Source: Novispirillum itersonii (lineage in GTDB: Bacteria; Pseudomonadota; Alphaproteobacteria; Rhodospirillales; Rhodospirillaceae). Taken from it: DNA of 64,000 nt. Under the pieces are notes generated by a model. It worked only from the letters and a program-made list of their open reading frames with translations. It did not search any database and had not been told where the DNA came from. Location of the stretch: the NCBI RefSeq assembly GCF_014205675.1, contig NZ_JACIIX010000012.1, positions 62,001 through 126,000 of the forward strand, read 5' to 3'. Numbering within the stretch: position 1 is the stretch's first letter; each line of letters opens with the position of its first letter. Shown here in pieces: positions 46,901 through 54,796 of the stretch. Made by a program: the position numbers and the translations under genes.

Positions 46901-47188
46901 ATCGTCCGCAATTCCATCCTGCTGGTGGACTTCATCCGCCACGCCCGCGCCGCCGACCCCACCGCCCCGCTCCGCCGCGCCCTGCTGGACGCCGGGGCCA
47001 TCCGCATCAAACCCATCGTGCTGACCGCCGCCGCCGCCTTGATCGGCGCCGCCTTCATCCTGACCGACCCGATCTTTCAGGGGCTGGCCCTGTCACTGGT
47101 GTTCGGCCTCGCCAGCTCCACCGCCCTCACCCTGCTGGTGATCCCGGCGGTGTATGTGGTGCTGCGCGATGATGGCAAGGGGATGTGA
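43958..47188 (+). CDS. RND-family efflux pump (HAE1/AcrB-like)
   Basis: 1076 residues, about twelve membrane helices and two large periplasmic loops. The proton-relay Asp pair is in SIGILVDDAIVVVENI (TM4). LPREEEPQISVPMVDI near the start and FIALAGIIVRNSILLVDFI near the end are RND hallmarks. The sequence departs from AcrB in ways that suggest the less-studied inner groups of the family (VDHVYSQTVDDHVTVTARF). Near-identical codons encode a PENQTPENQTP duplication at residues 8-18. Divergence from a BigR-like repressor suggests induction by sulfide or persulfide stress; the substrate is unknown. Confidence 0.93.
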   Translation: MTTAPRPPENQTPENQTPHQRLGLSGLLTRAFIRSPLTPLLLLAALVVGTVALIQLPREEEPQISVPMVDIMVSANGLKADDAVELVTKPLETIIKGLDDVDHVYSQTVDDHVTVTARFEVGTDKDIALLRVHETIRAHMPEIPVGIPEPLIIGRGINDVPAVVLTLSPRPDAADRWTDAALRSLAETLMQELIKVDNVGLTFLSGGQAEQIRVEPDPERLTLYGVTLNQLVDKITNANRQFSLGRVRDGGGQRPVMAGQTLQGVADIGTLLITTADGRPVYVKDVATIVVGSAPADQRVWTLTPGGTPLPAVSLSLAKRKGANAVVVAEAVLTRLDSLKGRLLPADIHVEITRNYGETAKEKADELLFHLGLATLSIVALITLAIGWREGVVVAVVIPVTILLTLFAAHLMGYTINRVSLFALIFSIGILVDDAIVVVENISRHWGMPDGRSALQKAIDGVAEVGNPTIVATLTIVAALLPMMFVSGLMGPYMSPIPANASAAMVFSFFVAVTITPWLLMKVAGSHREDVAHHGGEGKLGALYRRLATAVLTDRRTARRFLWGVGIATVAVCGLFYTKSVTVKLLPFDNKSELQVVADLPEGSSLEDTQRVLFAAADRLRTLPELTSAQMYAGTAAPFTFNGLVRHYYLRSSPELGDLQLNLTPKAERSRASHAIALEVRQRLHGLPVPDGTVLKVVEVPPGPPVLSTLLAEIYGPDAATRRATAEQVKAAFRAVPFIVDIDDSAGATTPRLRLALNQQALEYHGVEEDAVYDTITALLGGVKVGYSHRGAGLTPVDISVRLPSDALTLSERLLSTPIPARSGTVELGDVASIVREDTSPTLFRRDGHFAEMVMADLAGAYEAPVYGMFAVEDQLKSQIDSGALRIGYHGQPTDEAAPTLLWDGEWEITWVTFRDMGAAFMVALLGIYLLVVAQFGSFKLPLVILLPVPLTLIGIVLGHWLFSAPFTAPSMIGFIALAGIIVRNSILLVDFIRHARAADPTAPLRRALLDAGAIRIKPIVLTAAAALIGAAFILTDPIFQGLALSLVFGLASSTALTLLVIPAVYVVLRDDGKGM

Positions 47189-47219
47189 GAGTGTCCGGAA
47201 ATGGGGAATGGGGAGAAAC

Positions 47220-47265
47220 CCGGGGGCGCTGCCCCCGGTCCCCCGCAAGGAGCCTTGGGCTCCTT
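47220..47265. repeat. Paired REP-like hairpins after the RND operon
   Basis: CCGGGGGC-GCT-GCCCCCGG (47220-47238) and AAGGAGCC-TTG-GGCTCCTT (47247-47265), both perfect 8-bp stems. The second, in the frame CCCGC-hairpin-GACCT, recurs at 60635-60653 with changed but still paired inner bases. Confidence 0.8.
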
Positions 47266-47434
47266 GACCTATTTTATAGTGATTTATGGAATATTAACAA
47301 ATGTTTTTTATTAATTATTTTATAAATAAAATGAATCATACCTCATCGACAATAATTAAAAATTAACACACCACTGATTTAATTATCAAAATAAACCATC
47401 AGGCGATTTTAATGTCTGTAGAAACCTTCTTAAT

Positions 47435-47454
47435 TTCCCGGACACGTCCGGGAA
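47435..47454. promoter_or_regulatory. Perfect palindrome upstream of the island operon
   Basis: TTCCCGGAC-AC-GTCCGGGAA, 9-base arms, the only GC-rich element in its neighbourhood. It lies 213 bases before the exonuclease start. It could be an operator, a terminator-like hairpin or a relic of a mobile element. Confidence 0.5.
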
Positions 47455-47666
47455 TGAGAGTTTTAAATTCAGCAGAAATGAAAATTCTCAAAGATTTCCA
47501 GTTTGAAACCTTCCAAAAGCAATCGGTGGTTCAGACCGATAGGCGAGTATCAACAGACTAGAGACTGCCCTTCCTCTCCGGTATAAGGTGCCCTCAGAGG
47601 AACAACCCCGCAGACAGATCACCTTCGGGACACCAATGAATCGAGAAGCTTTGTGCGGAGAAAGCT

Positions 47667-48239
47667 GTGGATATCTATTTCTCGGCAGACGTTGAGACGG
47701 ACGGACCAATCCCAGGACCGTATTCGGTACTATCTTTTGCAATCGTCGTAGCAGGCACATACGACGGATCCAATTTTATTCGGCCCGTTAATTATGACAC
47801 TTTCTTTTACCGAGAACTTCGTCCTATTTCTGATGATTTCGAAACTGAGGCGTTGCAGGTAAATGGCTTAGATCGAGCCAAGCTCCTCATCTCTGGCAGC
47901 GACCCCAAAATAGTAATGGAAGAAGCTTATGAATGGATCCGGAAAGTTTCTGGCTCCGCAAGCCCAGTCTTAGTAGCCTACCCACTAAGCTTCGACTGGA
48001 CTTGGCTCTATTGGTATTTTATGCGTTTTTCCTCTAAAGGCTCTCCATTTGGACACTCGCGCTGCTTCGATATTAAAACAGCGGTTGCAGTTAAGAGTGG
48101 AAGACTCGTGTCAGAATCTAGCCGATCGCGATTGCCGACCGCTTTACTCCCTGATAGGATCCACACCCATCACGCGCTTGACGATGCTATTGAACAAGCA
48201 GAGGTATTCGCAAACGTTTTCGAGTGGGATGGAAAATGA
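47667..48239 (+). CDS. DEDDh-type 3'-5' exonuclease, small stand-alone family
   Basis: 190 residues, almost entirely one DnaQ-like fold. Catalytic residues: DVE in FSADVETDGPIPGPYS (ExoI), Asp in VAYPLSFDWTWLYWYF (ExoII), and His/Asp in THHALDDAIEQAEVF (ExoIII, DEDDh type). It acts on DNA or RNA 3' ends in family terms; the substrate is unknown. The start is GTG 47667 with GCGGAG 7-12 bases upstream. It is low in GC, with codon use unlike the flanking genes, and its stop overlaps the start of the nucleotidyltransferase (ATGA). The pair therefore probably forms one transferred functional unit. Confidence 0.88.
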   Translation: MDIYFSADVETDGPIPGPYSVLSFAIVVAGTYDGSNFIRPVNYDTFFYRELRPISDDFETEALQVNGLDRAKLLISGSDPKIVMEEAYEWIRKVSGSASPVLVAYPLSFDWTWLYWYFMRFSSKGSPFGHSRCFDIKTAVAVKSGRLVSESSRSRLPTALLPDRIHTHHALDDAIEQAEVFANVFEWDGK

Positions 48240-49234
48240 GCGAAATAAGTAAACGCAAAAATTATACTGAAAGTCGGATAAAAGCTCTAAAGAGCAAACT
48301 ATTAAATTGCAACAGCCTGCTGGACGGAAAAGCTTGTGTATATGCAACCGGATCCTTTGGACGATTAGAGGCAGGACCTAAAAGTGACCTTGACCTTTTC
48401 ATCGTAGGAAAATCCGATCCCTCTCGCATCAGAAAAGATGGAATAAAAGAAAGTCAACTGAGCCGCCTAGACGAAATTTGCATAAAGGCTGAACTCATCG
48501 AAGCAACCAGAAGTCTAAACTTCCCAGACTTTGATGGAGATGGAAAATATCTTGTCCATTACCCGGTTGATGAATTTACAAAATCAATCGGCCAGCCCGA
48601 CGATGATGCACGCAACACATTGACCGGGAGACTTCTCCTTTTCCTAGAAAGTAAACCACTTTTAGGAGAAGCGGTATATGACAAAATAATTGAAGAAGTT
48701 ATTGCGGTATACTGGAGAGATTACCCTGGTCATTTTAGTAATTTTTCTCCGGCATTCTTAACAAACGATATCCTTCGGCTTTGGAGAACTTTCTGCGTTA
48801 ACTATGAAGCGCGAACATCTCGAGAACCAGATGAGAAAAAATTAGAAGGAAAAGTAAAAAATTATAAACTAAAACACAGCAGAATGCTGACGTGCTACTC
48901 AGCCTTACTTTACCTTCTTGTTGTATATAAAAAACACAACTCTGTCTCCCCCACCGATGCTATCAATATGACAAAACTAACCCCAATAGATAGACTTCTT
49001 TGGATTAAGGATGAATTCAAAGACGCAAAATTAGATATTGAAAACCTTCTAGAACAGTATGAATTGTTTCTAGAACGCACAAAGGATGGGGACCGCACTC
49101 TTGCCGATAATTTTAAAGACTCTGCCAATAGCTCTCAATTCATATTGGAGTCGTACAAATTCGGTGATCTAATGCAGAAAGCCTTGGAGACTATCGGCAA
49201 GGACAATCATTTATATCGCCTCATTATCGTTTAG
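48236..49234 (+). CDS. Minimal nucleotidyltransferase-fold protein, unassigned family
   Basis: 332 residues from ATG 48236, which overlaps the exonuclease stop. The N-terminal ~110 residues are a polymerase-beta-like nucleotidyltransferase core: YATGSFGRLEAGPKSDLDLF gives the GSxxR and SDLDLF metal-binding Asp pair, with KAELIEATRSLN downstream. The remaining ~220 residues are helical and Lys/Glu-rich, without a motif I can name. This is not a clear CD-NTase, MNT or GlnD. It has many AGA, ATA and TTA codons and is strongly AT-rich (19 of 60 G/C at 48841-48900, against 43 of 60 at 49441-49500). The function is unknown; a defence or toxin-like role is only inference. Confidence 0.82.
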   Translation: MSEISKRKNYTESRIKALKSKLLNCNSLLDGKACVYATGSFGRLEAGPKSDLDLFIVGKSDPSRIRKDGIKESQLSRLDEICIKAELIEATRSLNFPDFDGDGKYLVHYPVDEFTKSIGQPDDDARNTLTGRLLLFLESKPLLGEAVYDKIIEEVIAVYWRDYPGHFSNFSPAFLTNDILRLWRTFCVNYEARTSREPDEKKLEGKVKNYKLKHSRMLTCYSALLYLLVVYKKHNSVSPTDAINMTKLTPIDRLLWIKDEFKDAKLDIENLLEQYELFLERTKDGDRTLADNFKDSANSSQFILESYKFGDLMQKALETIGKDNHLYRLIIV

Positions 49235-49389
49235 ACTCTATCCACCCTTAGGAATATTTAGAAACCTCTAGAAACTGAAACCGGTTAAAATCAAGACGAC
49301 CTTATAGCCTGACCGTCTTATATTTCATCGCCAAACCGGGGTGCGGGGCCAATGGCCCCGCGCGGGGGTGGGCCGCAGCCCCCCCCCCC
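49235..49389. other. Right edge of the AT-rich island
   Basis: 155 bp without a gene. It remains AT-rich to about 49330, then switches to a GC block (GGGGTGCGGGGCC-AAT-GGCCCCGCGC hairpin near 49339-49364) and a run of twelve or more C bases just before the dabA stop. TAGAAACCT occurs at 49259-49267 and also at 47419-47427, a possible but weak flanking repeat. Confidence 0.5.
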
Positions 49390-51804
49390 CTACGCCGCCA
49401 CCCGGCCCGGCTGCGGCGCGGTGTCGCCGTCGGTCCAGCGCAGATCCCCGGCGTAGCGCCGGGTCATCTGTCCGGCGGCGTCCAGCGCGAACAGGTGCAG
49501 CCAGCCGTTGTCAAACAGCGCCCGCACCCCGTCGTGGCGCTGGAGGATGGCGGTCATCGCCGCCTCCGGCGCTTCGACGCAGACGGTCAGGCGCAGCGGC
49601 TCGTGGCGCAGGGTGGTGCCGTCCTGCACCGACTGCCACGTCAGCCCGGCCCGCAGCAGGCCACCGTTGCCTTCCACCACGCCGATGCCGCCGACCACGT
49701 TGTGCAGCAGCTTGTTGCCCGCCCCGAAGTGCTGCGGCGCGACGGCGGAACCGTAGTATTGCAGGCTGATCCAGCTGGCGACCACCACCGGCGCGGTCAG
49801 GATCAGCTCCAGCACCGGGTAGCCCTGCCCCGCATCCTGCCGCCAGTCGTAATCATGCAGGAAGGCCCGGCCGTTCAGGCGGCGTCCGGCGGTGCGGGCA
49901 CGCGGGGCGGCGATGAAGGCGCTACATCCGGCAAGGCCCCATTCCGGGCGCACCTCCGCCCAGTTGCGGCCCCGCCGCCGCAGGGCGGATCCGCTGCCGC
50001 CACCGGGCAGCAGCCGGGCGCGCTCGGCGCGGGCGGTGGTCCCGGCCTGTTCCAGTGCCCGTTTCAGGGCGGCCAGATCGGCGGCGTGGCTGGCGGGCAG
50101 CGCATCGGCATACAGGGCGACGGTGTCGCTGGTGGTGTCATGCAGGGCGGCGACGAAGCAGGTATCGGCGGGAAGGGTGATGCCCCGCGCCACCAACCCG
50201 GCCCGCACCGCCGGATCATTCAGCAGGGCGGCCAGCAGCCGAGCGTTGACATCCCCGGCATGGCCGCCGCAGGCCCCGCAGTTGAGGGCGCTGGCGTGCG
50301 GGTTGTTGGTGACATGGGCACCATGCCCGGCCAGCAGCACAATGCGGGCGAAGCCGGAGGTCAGCGACATGCCGCGCAGCACCCGTTCCGCCATGCTGAC
50401 CGCCTGATCCGGCGACGGCTGCGGGTGCAGATGCGGGGCCGGAGCAATGGCCGGGGCAGCAGACCCCAGCCCGAGGGCATCGCGCAGCAGCTTAACCGCA
50501 TACAGCGGCCCGGCGGATTCAACGAAGGCGAAGGACGACACCGCCGCCAGTTTGAACCGCCCCCACGCCCGCACGGCGCGGGACCGACAGCGGGCGGCGA
50601 AATCAGCCTGTTCCGCCTGCGGCCCGTGCCCACCGGAGCAGGATTGAACCATCGGAGGCAGCAGCACCGGCAGCCGGTGTTCCATCACGTCTGACGCGAA
50701 GCCCTGATGCCCGGCCCCGATGCCGAAGAACCCGGCGAAGCCAAGGGTGCGGATGCCGGGATCGGCCTGTTCCAGCGCCCGCCGGAACACTTCGGAACGC
50801 ACATCAATACAGAACACCGCCTGCACCGTCGGGCGCTCCGGTCCCGGCCCGGTCATCCCCGGAGCCGCCACCGGGGCCGCCAGCGTGTCCGCCAGCGCCC
50901 GCTGGGCGGCGCGGTCGGCGGCGTCCTGAAGAATCGCGTCCACGATCTGCCCGGCATCCGGGGTCAGTGGCGCGGCATGGGCCGCCGCCACCGCCGCCCA
51001 GCGCGGGGCCAGCGCCGGAAAGCGGATCAACAGCGCCTGTTCCCACGCCAGCCGCACCGCCAGCAGATCGGTCAGCGCCGGGCTGGTGCCGCCCGCCTGT
51101 TCCGCCTGCCACACCAGATAACGGGCATGCTGCGCCCAGCCGCCAAGGCTGAACAGCAGCCGGTGGAACAGGGTCGGCAGCGCCGCCGCCGGAACCTGAA
51201 GGGCGGCGCAGCCCTGCACCAGCGCCTCCGCCGGGTCATCGGGCAGACCGGCGGCAAAGGCGGCAAAGCCGGTCAGGCCGTGGACCTCCGGGGTCAGGTC
51301 ATGGGTCGCCCAGTGCCGCCACGAGGTCCATTCCCGCTCCTCCTGCCGTTCGCCCCACAGGGCCTGTCCACGGTCGAAGTGCCCGGCAGCCCACAGGCCG
51401 ATGCGGTCTTCCAGAAAGGCGGGCCAGTCGGTGCCGGTCAGCTCCGCCGCCAGCTCGGCCAGCGTCGGCAGGGGGCTGGGCGCAGGCTGAGGAAGCGCCG
51501 CCGCCATCAGCAGGGCTTCCACATCCAGCCGCTGTTCACCGGAATATGGGCAGGCGGCCAGCGCCGCGCACAGGTCATCCTCGCCAATACGGCCATCGGC
51601 GATGCGCTCCAGATACCAGTCGCGCCGCATCGTCACCGGCACCCCGCCTGTGCGGGCCAGCCGGGCGGCGGTTTCGGCCAGTGTCTCGCCGGTGTGGCCG
51701 AGGAAGGGGTTGACGGCCACGGTGGCCTCCAGCGGCCACGCCGGGGCAATCCTCCGCGCGGCATCGGCGGCAGCGGCGGAGATCTGGGACAGGGAAAGCG
51801 TCAT
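49390..51804 (-). CDS. dabA: DabA, inorganic-carbon pump subunit (UPF0753/DUF2309)
   Basis: 804 residues. The beta-carbonic-anhydrase-like zinc site is seen as Cys332 and Asp334 (VFCIDVRSE) and His494 and Cys509 ([24 protein letters not shown]), matching the C-D-H-C set of Halothiobacillus DabA. The start [19 protein letters not shown] is typical of the family. DabA works with the membrane subunit DabB to accumulate bicarbonate at the cost of a cation gradient. ATG 51804 lies 12 bases after the dabB stop. A LysR gene is divergent from dabB. Confidence 0.95.
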   Translation of the reverse strand: MTLSLSQISAAAADAARRIAPAWPLEATVAVNPFLGHTGETLAETAARLARTGGVPVTMRRDWYLERIADGRIGEDDLCAALAACPYSGEQRLDVEALLMAAALPQPAPSPLPTLAELAAELTGTDWPAFLEDRIGLWAAGHFDRGQALWGERQEEREWTSWRHWATHDLTPEVHGLTGFAAFAAGLPDDPAEALVQGCAALQVPAAALPTLFHRLLFSLGGWAQHARYLVWQAEQAGGTSPALTDLLAVRLAWEQALLIRFPALAPRWAAVAAAHAAPLTPDAGQIVDAILQDAADRAAQRALADTLAAPVAAPGMTGPGPERPTVQAVFCIDVRSEVFRRALEQADPGIRTLGFAGFFGIGAGHQGFASDVMEHRLPVLLPPMVQSCSGGHGPQAEQADFAARCRSRAVRAWGRFKLAAVSSFAFVESAGPLYAVKLLRDALGLGSAAPAIAPAPHLHPQPSPDQAVSMAERVLRGMSLTSGFARIVLLAGHGAHVTNNPHASALNCGACGGHAGDVNARLLAALLNDPAVRAGLVARGITLPADTCFVAALHDTTSDTVALYADALPASHAADLAALKRALEQAGTTARAERARLLPGGGSGSALRRRGRNWAEVRPEWGLAGCSAFIAAPRARTAGRRLNGRAFLHDYDWRQDAGQGYPVLELILTAPVVVASWISLQYYGSAVAPQHFGAGNKLLHNVVGGIGVVEGNGGLLRAGLTWQSVQDGTTLRHEPLRLTVCVEAPEAAMTAILQRHDGVRALFDNGWLHLFALDAAGQMTRRYAGDLRWTDGDTAPQPGRVAA

Positions 51805-51816
51805 GGTCGGTCTCCG

Positions 51817-53394
51817 TTAATTCTTCATCCATCCGCCCAGCAGGCGGTCGGTCAGGGCGTTCAGGTACAGGCCGTTGGCAAGGTGGACCCGCAGGCCGGT
51901 GGCGGCGGGGTGGCGTGACCACAGCGGAAACATCACCTGTGCCAGCGCCACCACCCCAAAGCTGAGGAGCATCAGCACCAGCAGGGCGATTTCCAGCGGG
52001 CCGGGGGCCGGGGCGGGCGGCAGGGTGGCGGCGGTCAGGTGTTCCGCCGCCGTCTGAAGGCCGAAGTAACTGGCCGAGGCCACCGCCGAAAACAGGCTGG
52101 TGCGCACGGTCAGGGCGCGGGGGGCGGCATCGGCCAGCCCCTGCGCGATCAGGTAGGCAATCCCGAAGATCAGCACCGTCCCCAGCGCCAGCGCCTGCGG
52201 GGATTTGTGCTGGAAGCCGAACAGCAGCCCCATCAGCAGATACAGGCCGAAGGCGACGGCAAAGGCCCGCAGGATCGCCCCGCCGCCGGGCACCGCCACC
52301 GGGCCGGGGCGGCGGGCGGCGGCAACGGTCTTCACCGTGCTGCCGGACGCCAGAAAGGCGTGGGCCTTGTACAGGGAATGGGCGACGATGTGCAGCAGCG
52401 CCAGCGGGAACAGCCCCAGCCCGCACTGCATGGTCATGAACCCCATCTGCGCCACGGTGGACCACGCCAGCGAGGTCTTGACCAGCGGCTGGGTCAGCAT
52501 CACCAGACTGCCATACAGGGCGGTGAAGCCGCCGACCATCACCAGCACCGCCATCATGCCGGGGCTGGTCAGCACCAGATCGGCAAACCGCACCAGCAGG
52601 AAGCCCCCGGCGTTGATCACCCCGGCATGCAGCAGAGCGGAAACCGGGGTCGGGGCCTCGGCCATTTCGGTCAGCCAGCTGTGGGCCGGGGCCTGCGCCG
52701 ACTTCAGCCCGGCGGCAAGCGCCAGCAGCCCCACCGCCAGCGCGGTCAGCCCCGGGGCCTGTGCGGTCAGGGTGCCGCTGCGGGCGGCTTCCAGCAGGGT
52801 GGCGATATCGGTGCCCCCGGCCACCGCCAGCAGGCCGACCGCTGCGGCAAGGGCCAGATCACTGGCCCGGGCGATCACAAACTTCTTCCGCGCCGCCCGC
52901 TGCGCCGCCGCCCGGCCCGGATAGAACAGCAGCAGCCGGTGCAGGCCGATGCTGGCGGCACTCCAGCCCACCAGCATCTGCACGGTGTTGCCCGCCTGCG
53001 TACACAGCAGCACCGCCGCCAGCACCACCGCCAGCCAGCCGGTGAAGGCGGCGTGGCCGGGCTCTCCGCGCAGATAGGTGCGGCTGTAGCGCAGCACCAC
53101 CCAGCCGACAAAGGCAATCAGCAGCCCCATGGTCAGGCTGACCGCATCCAGCCGGGCACTGAGGCCGACCCCGCCCCACCCCAGCAGGGCAGAGGTCTGC
53201 GGCCCGGTCTGCACCAGCCCCCACAGCGCCCCGCCGAACCCGGCGAGGGAGACCAGCGCCGCCGCTTCCGCCATGACGGCCCCCGCCGCCGGGCGGCGGC
53301 GCAGCAGCGGGGCCAGCACCGCCACGGCGGCAAAGGGCAGGACGGCCAGCAACGGGAGAAACGGCAACAGGGGCAACAGGGATACAGGCAGCAT
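51817..53394 (-). CDS. dabB: DabB, NuoL-like membrane subunit of the inorganic-carbon pump
   Basis: 525 residues with about twelve to fourteen membrane segments and Mrp/NuoL-type features: SAQAPAHSWLTEMAEAPTPV, SALLHAGVINAGGFLLVR and LLHIVAHSLYKAHAFLASG carry the conserved Lys, His and Glu of proton-pumping antiporter subunits. It is paired with DabA, as in all Dab systems, and presumably couples proton or sodium flow to CO2 hydration by DabA. ATG 53394 is preferred because CGGAGG lies 10-15 bases upstream; a longer frame runs to 53478 across the promoter. Confidence 0.93.
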   Translation of the reverse strand: MLPVSLLPLLPFLPLLAVLPFAAVAVLAPLLRRRPAAGAVMAEAAALVSLAGFGGALWGLVQTGPQTSALLGWGGVGLSARLDAVSLTMGLLIAFVGWVVLRYSRTYLRGEPGHAAFTGWLAVVLAAVLLCTQAGNTVQMLVGWSAASIGLHRLLLFYPGRAAAQRAARKKFVIARASDLALAAAVGLLAVAGGTDIATLLEAARSGTLTAQAPGLTALAVGLLALAAGLKSAQAPAHSWLTEMAEAPTPVSALLHAGVINAGGFLLVRFADLVLTSPGMMAVLVMVGGFTALYGSLVMLTQPLVKTSLAWSTVAQMGFMTMQCGLGLFPLALLHIVAHSLYKAHAFLASGSTVKTVAAARRPGPVAVPGGGAILRAFAVAFGLYLLMGLLFGFQHKSPQALALGTVLIFGIAYLIAQGLADAAPRALTVRTSLFSAVASASYFGLQTAAEHLTAATLPPAPAPGPLEIALLVLMLLSFGVVALAQVMFPLWSRHPAATGLRVHLANGLYLNALTDRLLGGWMKN

Positions 53395-53518
53395 GGTATT
53401 CAGCCTCCGGCGGGGAACCTTCTCTTCCGCCGCACCATAGGCTGGTGCCATTGTTAGAAAAAATATAATGTTCAGCACGAATTATTCACTTAAACAGAAC
53501 GATTATGGGAACCGCACC
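53395..53518. promoter_or_regulatory. Divergent promoter between dabB and its LysR regulator
   Basis: 124 bp, notably AT-rich at 53450-53510 (TTAGAAAAAATATAATGTTCAGC, AATTATTCACTTAAAC). This is the expected place for LysR binding; no exact operator is claimed. Confidence 0.5.
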
Positions 53519-54427
53519 ATGCCGGACCTGAACTATCACCACCTGCGCTACTTCCGGGTGGTGGCGCACACAGGCCACCTGACCCGCGCCGCCGAGACCC
53601 TGAATGTGTCGCAGTCCGCCCTGTCGGCGCAGATCCGCCAGCTGGAAGAGCGGCTGGGACAGGCGCTGTTCGAGCGCCGGGGCCGGGCCCTGCACCTGAC
53701 CGAGGCCGGGCGGATCGCGCTGGACCATGCCGATGCCATTTTCGCTGCCGGGCACGAGCTTCTGGCCACCCTGAAGCAGACCGGAGAGGCCCGGCGGGCG
53801 GTGCGGATCGGCGCAATTGCCACCCTGTCCCGCAACTTCCAGCTCCGGTTCCTGCAACCGGTGCTGGGGCGCAGCGATGTGGAGGTGATCCTGCATTCCG
53901 GCAGCGGGCCGGATCTGCTGGGGGCGCTGGCCGACCTGAACCTTGATGTGGTGCTGACCAGCCAGCCGCCGCAGCCGGAAGCCCGGACCGCCTACACCCT
54001 GTCCCCCAGCCCCTATGTGGTGCAGCCGCTGGACCAGCAGCCCGCCAGCCTGATCGGGGTGCCCGGCCTCTGCCCGCCGGGGGAGCCTGACCTGCGCCGC
54101 CTGCTGGCGGACACGCCGCTGATCGTGCCGACCCGGTCGAGCGGCCTGCGCATGGCCTTTGATGCGCTGGCGGCGCGGCTGGAGATCCGGCCGCAGTTTG
54201 CCGCCGAAGTCGATGACATGGCGATGATGCGTCTGCTGACGCGGGAAGGGATCGGGCTGGCGGTGCTGCCGCCGATTGTGGTGCAGGACGAACTGAAAAG
54301 TGGCCTGCTGAGCGAAGTCAGCCGCCTGCCCGGCATCTCTGAAACGTTCTATGCGGTGACAACGCCCCGCAAATTTCCCAATCCGGTGGTGCAGGACCTG
54401 ATCCGTCAGGCCGCCCAGCCGGGGTAA
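53519..54427 (+). CDS. LysR-family regulator, probably of dabAB
   Basis: 302 residues. The HTH (LNYHHLRYFRVVAHTGHLTRA, VSQSALSAQIRQLEERLGQ) begins with the NYHHLRYF pattern of the NhaR subgroup. The effector domain starts at AVRIGAIATLSRNFQLRFL, and LLTREGIGLAVLPPIVVQ is near the end. It is divergent from dabB, which suggests it controls carbon uptake; NhaR-like proteins answer cations in E. coli, and the real effector here is unknown. ATG 53519 follows GGGA at 9-12 bases. Confidence 0.9.
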   Translation: MPDLNYHHLRYFRVVAHTGHLTRAAETLNVSQSALSAQIRQLEERLGQALFERRGRALHLTEAGRIALDHADAIFAAGHELLATLKQTGEARRAVRIGAIATLSRNFQLRFLQPVLGRSDVEVILHSGSGPDLLGALADLNLDVVLTSQPPQPEARTAYTLSPSPYVVQPLDQQPASLIGVPGLCPPGEPDLRRLLADTPLIVPTRSSGLRMAFDALAARLEIRPQFAAEVDDMAMMRLLTREGIGLAVLPPIVVQDELKSGLLSEVSRLPGISETFYAVTTPRKFPNPVVQDLIRQAAQPG

Positions 54428-54454
54428 CGCCGGGCCGTGACCGGAGCCCTACCC

Positions 54455-54796
54455 ATGCGCCTGCCTGCCATCGCCCTGTCCTGTCTGCTTCTTCTGTTTC
54501 CGGAGATGGCAGAAGCCGCCTGCCGGGTGCCCCCGGCCCCGGCGTCTTCGGTGCCCAAAAGCGACAGCGGAACCGGCTGCCCGGCCGGATACCGCCCCAC
54601 CGGCAGCACCTGTCTGCCCGGCACAGGGGCCCGCCCGGCGCTGCCAAAACCGGAGGCCGAGAGTTGCCCGGCCGGCTATACCGCCAGCGGTGAGTTCTGC
54701 GTCGCCGGAATCGCCGCCTGCCACATCCTGCGCAAATCCGGCCCCTGCCCCGATGGCTACCGCGCCAGCGGGCGGGCGTGGTGCGTCAGCGGCTGA
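54455..54796 (+). CDS. Small secreted Cys-rich protein with CP(A/D)GY repeats
   Basis: 113 residues. A signal peptide (LPAIALSCLLLLFPEMAEAA) is followed by about 90 residues with three copies of a CPxGYxxxGxxC unit: GCPAGYRPTGSTCL, SCPAGYTASGEFCV and PCPDGYRASGRAWCV. CGGAG lies at 54442-54446 before ATG 54455. It ends one base before the convergent cobC-like gene. I do not recognise the family; the repeat suggests disulfide-bonded loops and a periplasmic or extracellular binding role. Confidence 0.7.
   Translation: MRLPAIALSCLLLLFPEMAEAACRVPPAPASSVPKSDSGTGCPAGYRPTGSTCLPGTGARPALPKPEAESCPAGYTASGEFCVAGIAACHILRKSGPCPDGYRASGRAWCVSG

Larger units (their letters stand above)
47189..47666. other. 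Boundary spacer of the AT-rich island
   Basis: 478 bp with no supported gene. It opens with two GC-rich hairpins (47220-47238 and 47247-47265), then turns abruptly AT-rich: only 7 of 60 bases are G/C in 47281-47340. A perfect 9-base palindrome lies at 47435-47454. Short minus-strand frames here were rejected. It probably contains the promoter of the island genes. Confidence 0.6.

Noticed and set aside
47488-47760. A 90-codon minus-strand frame at the left of the AT-rich island
   Set aside because: Overlaps the start of the exonuclease gene, which has clear catalytic motifs; no domain or ribosome site of its own.
48236-49234. Nucleotidyltransferase considered as a CBASS cyclase (CD-NTase)
   Set aside because: The core reads GSFGRLEAGPKSDLD and not the usual CD-NTase form, and no Cap effector, Cap2/Cap3 or transmembrane effector is adjacent. 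A remote relation cannot be excluded.
47189-49389. Island considered as a prophage or integrative element
   Set aside because: No integrase, transposase, phage structural gene or tRNA was seen, and the only flanking repeat (TAGAAACCT) is 9 bases and could be chance.
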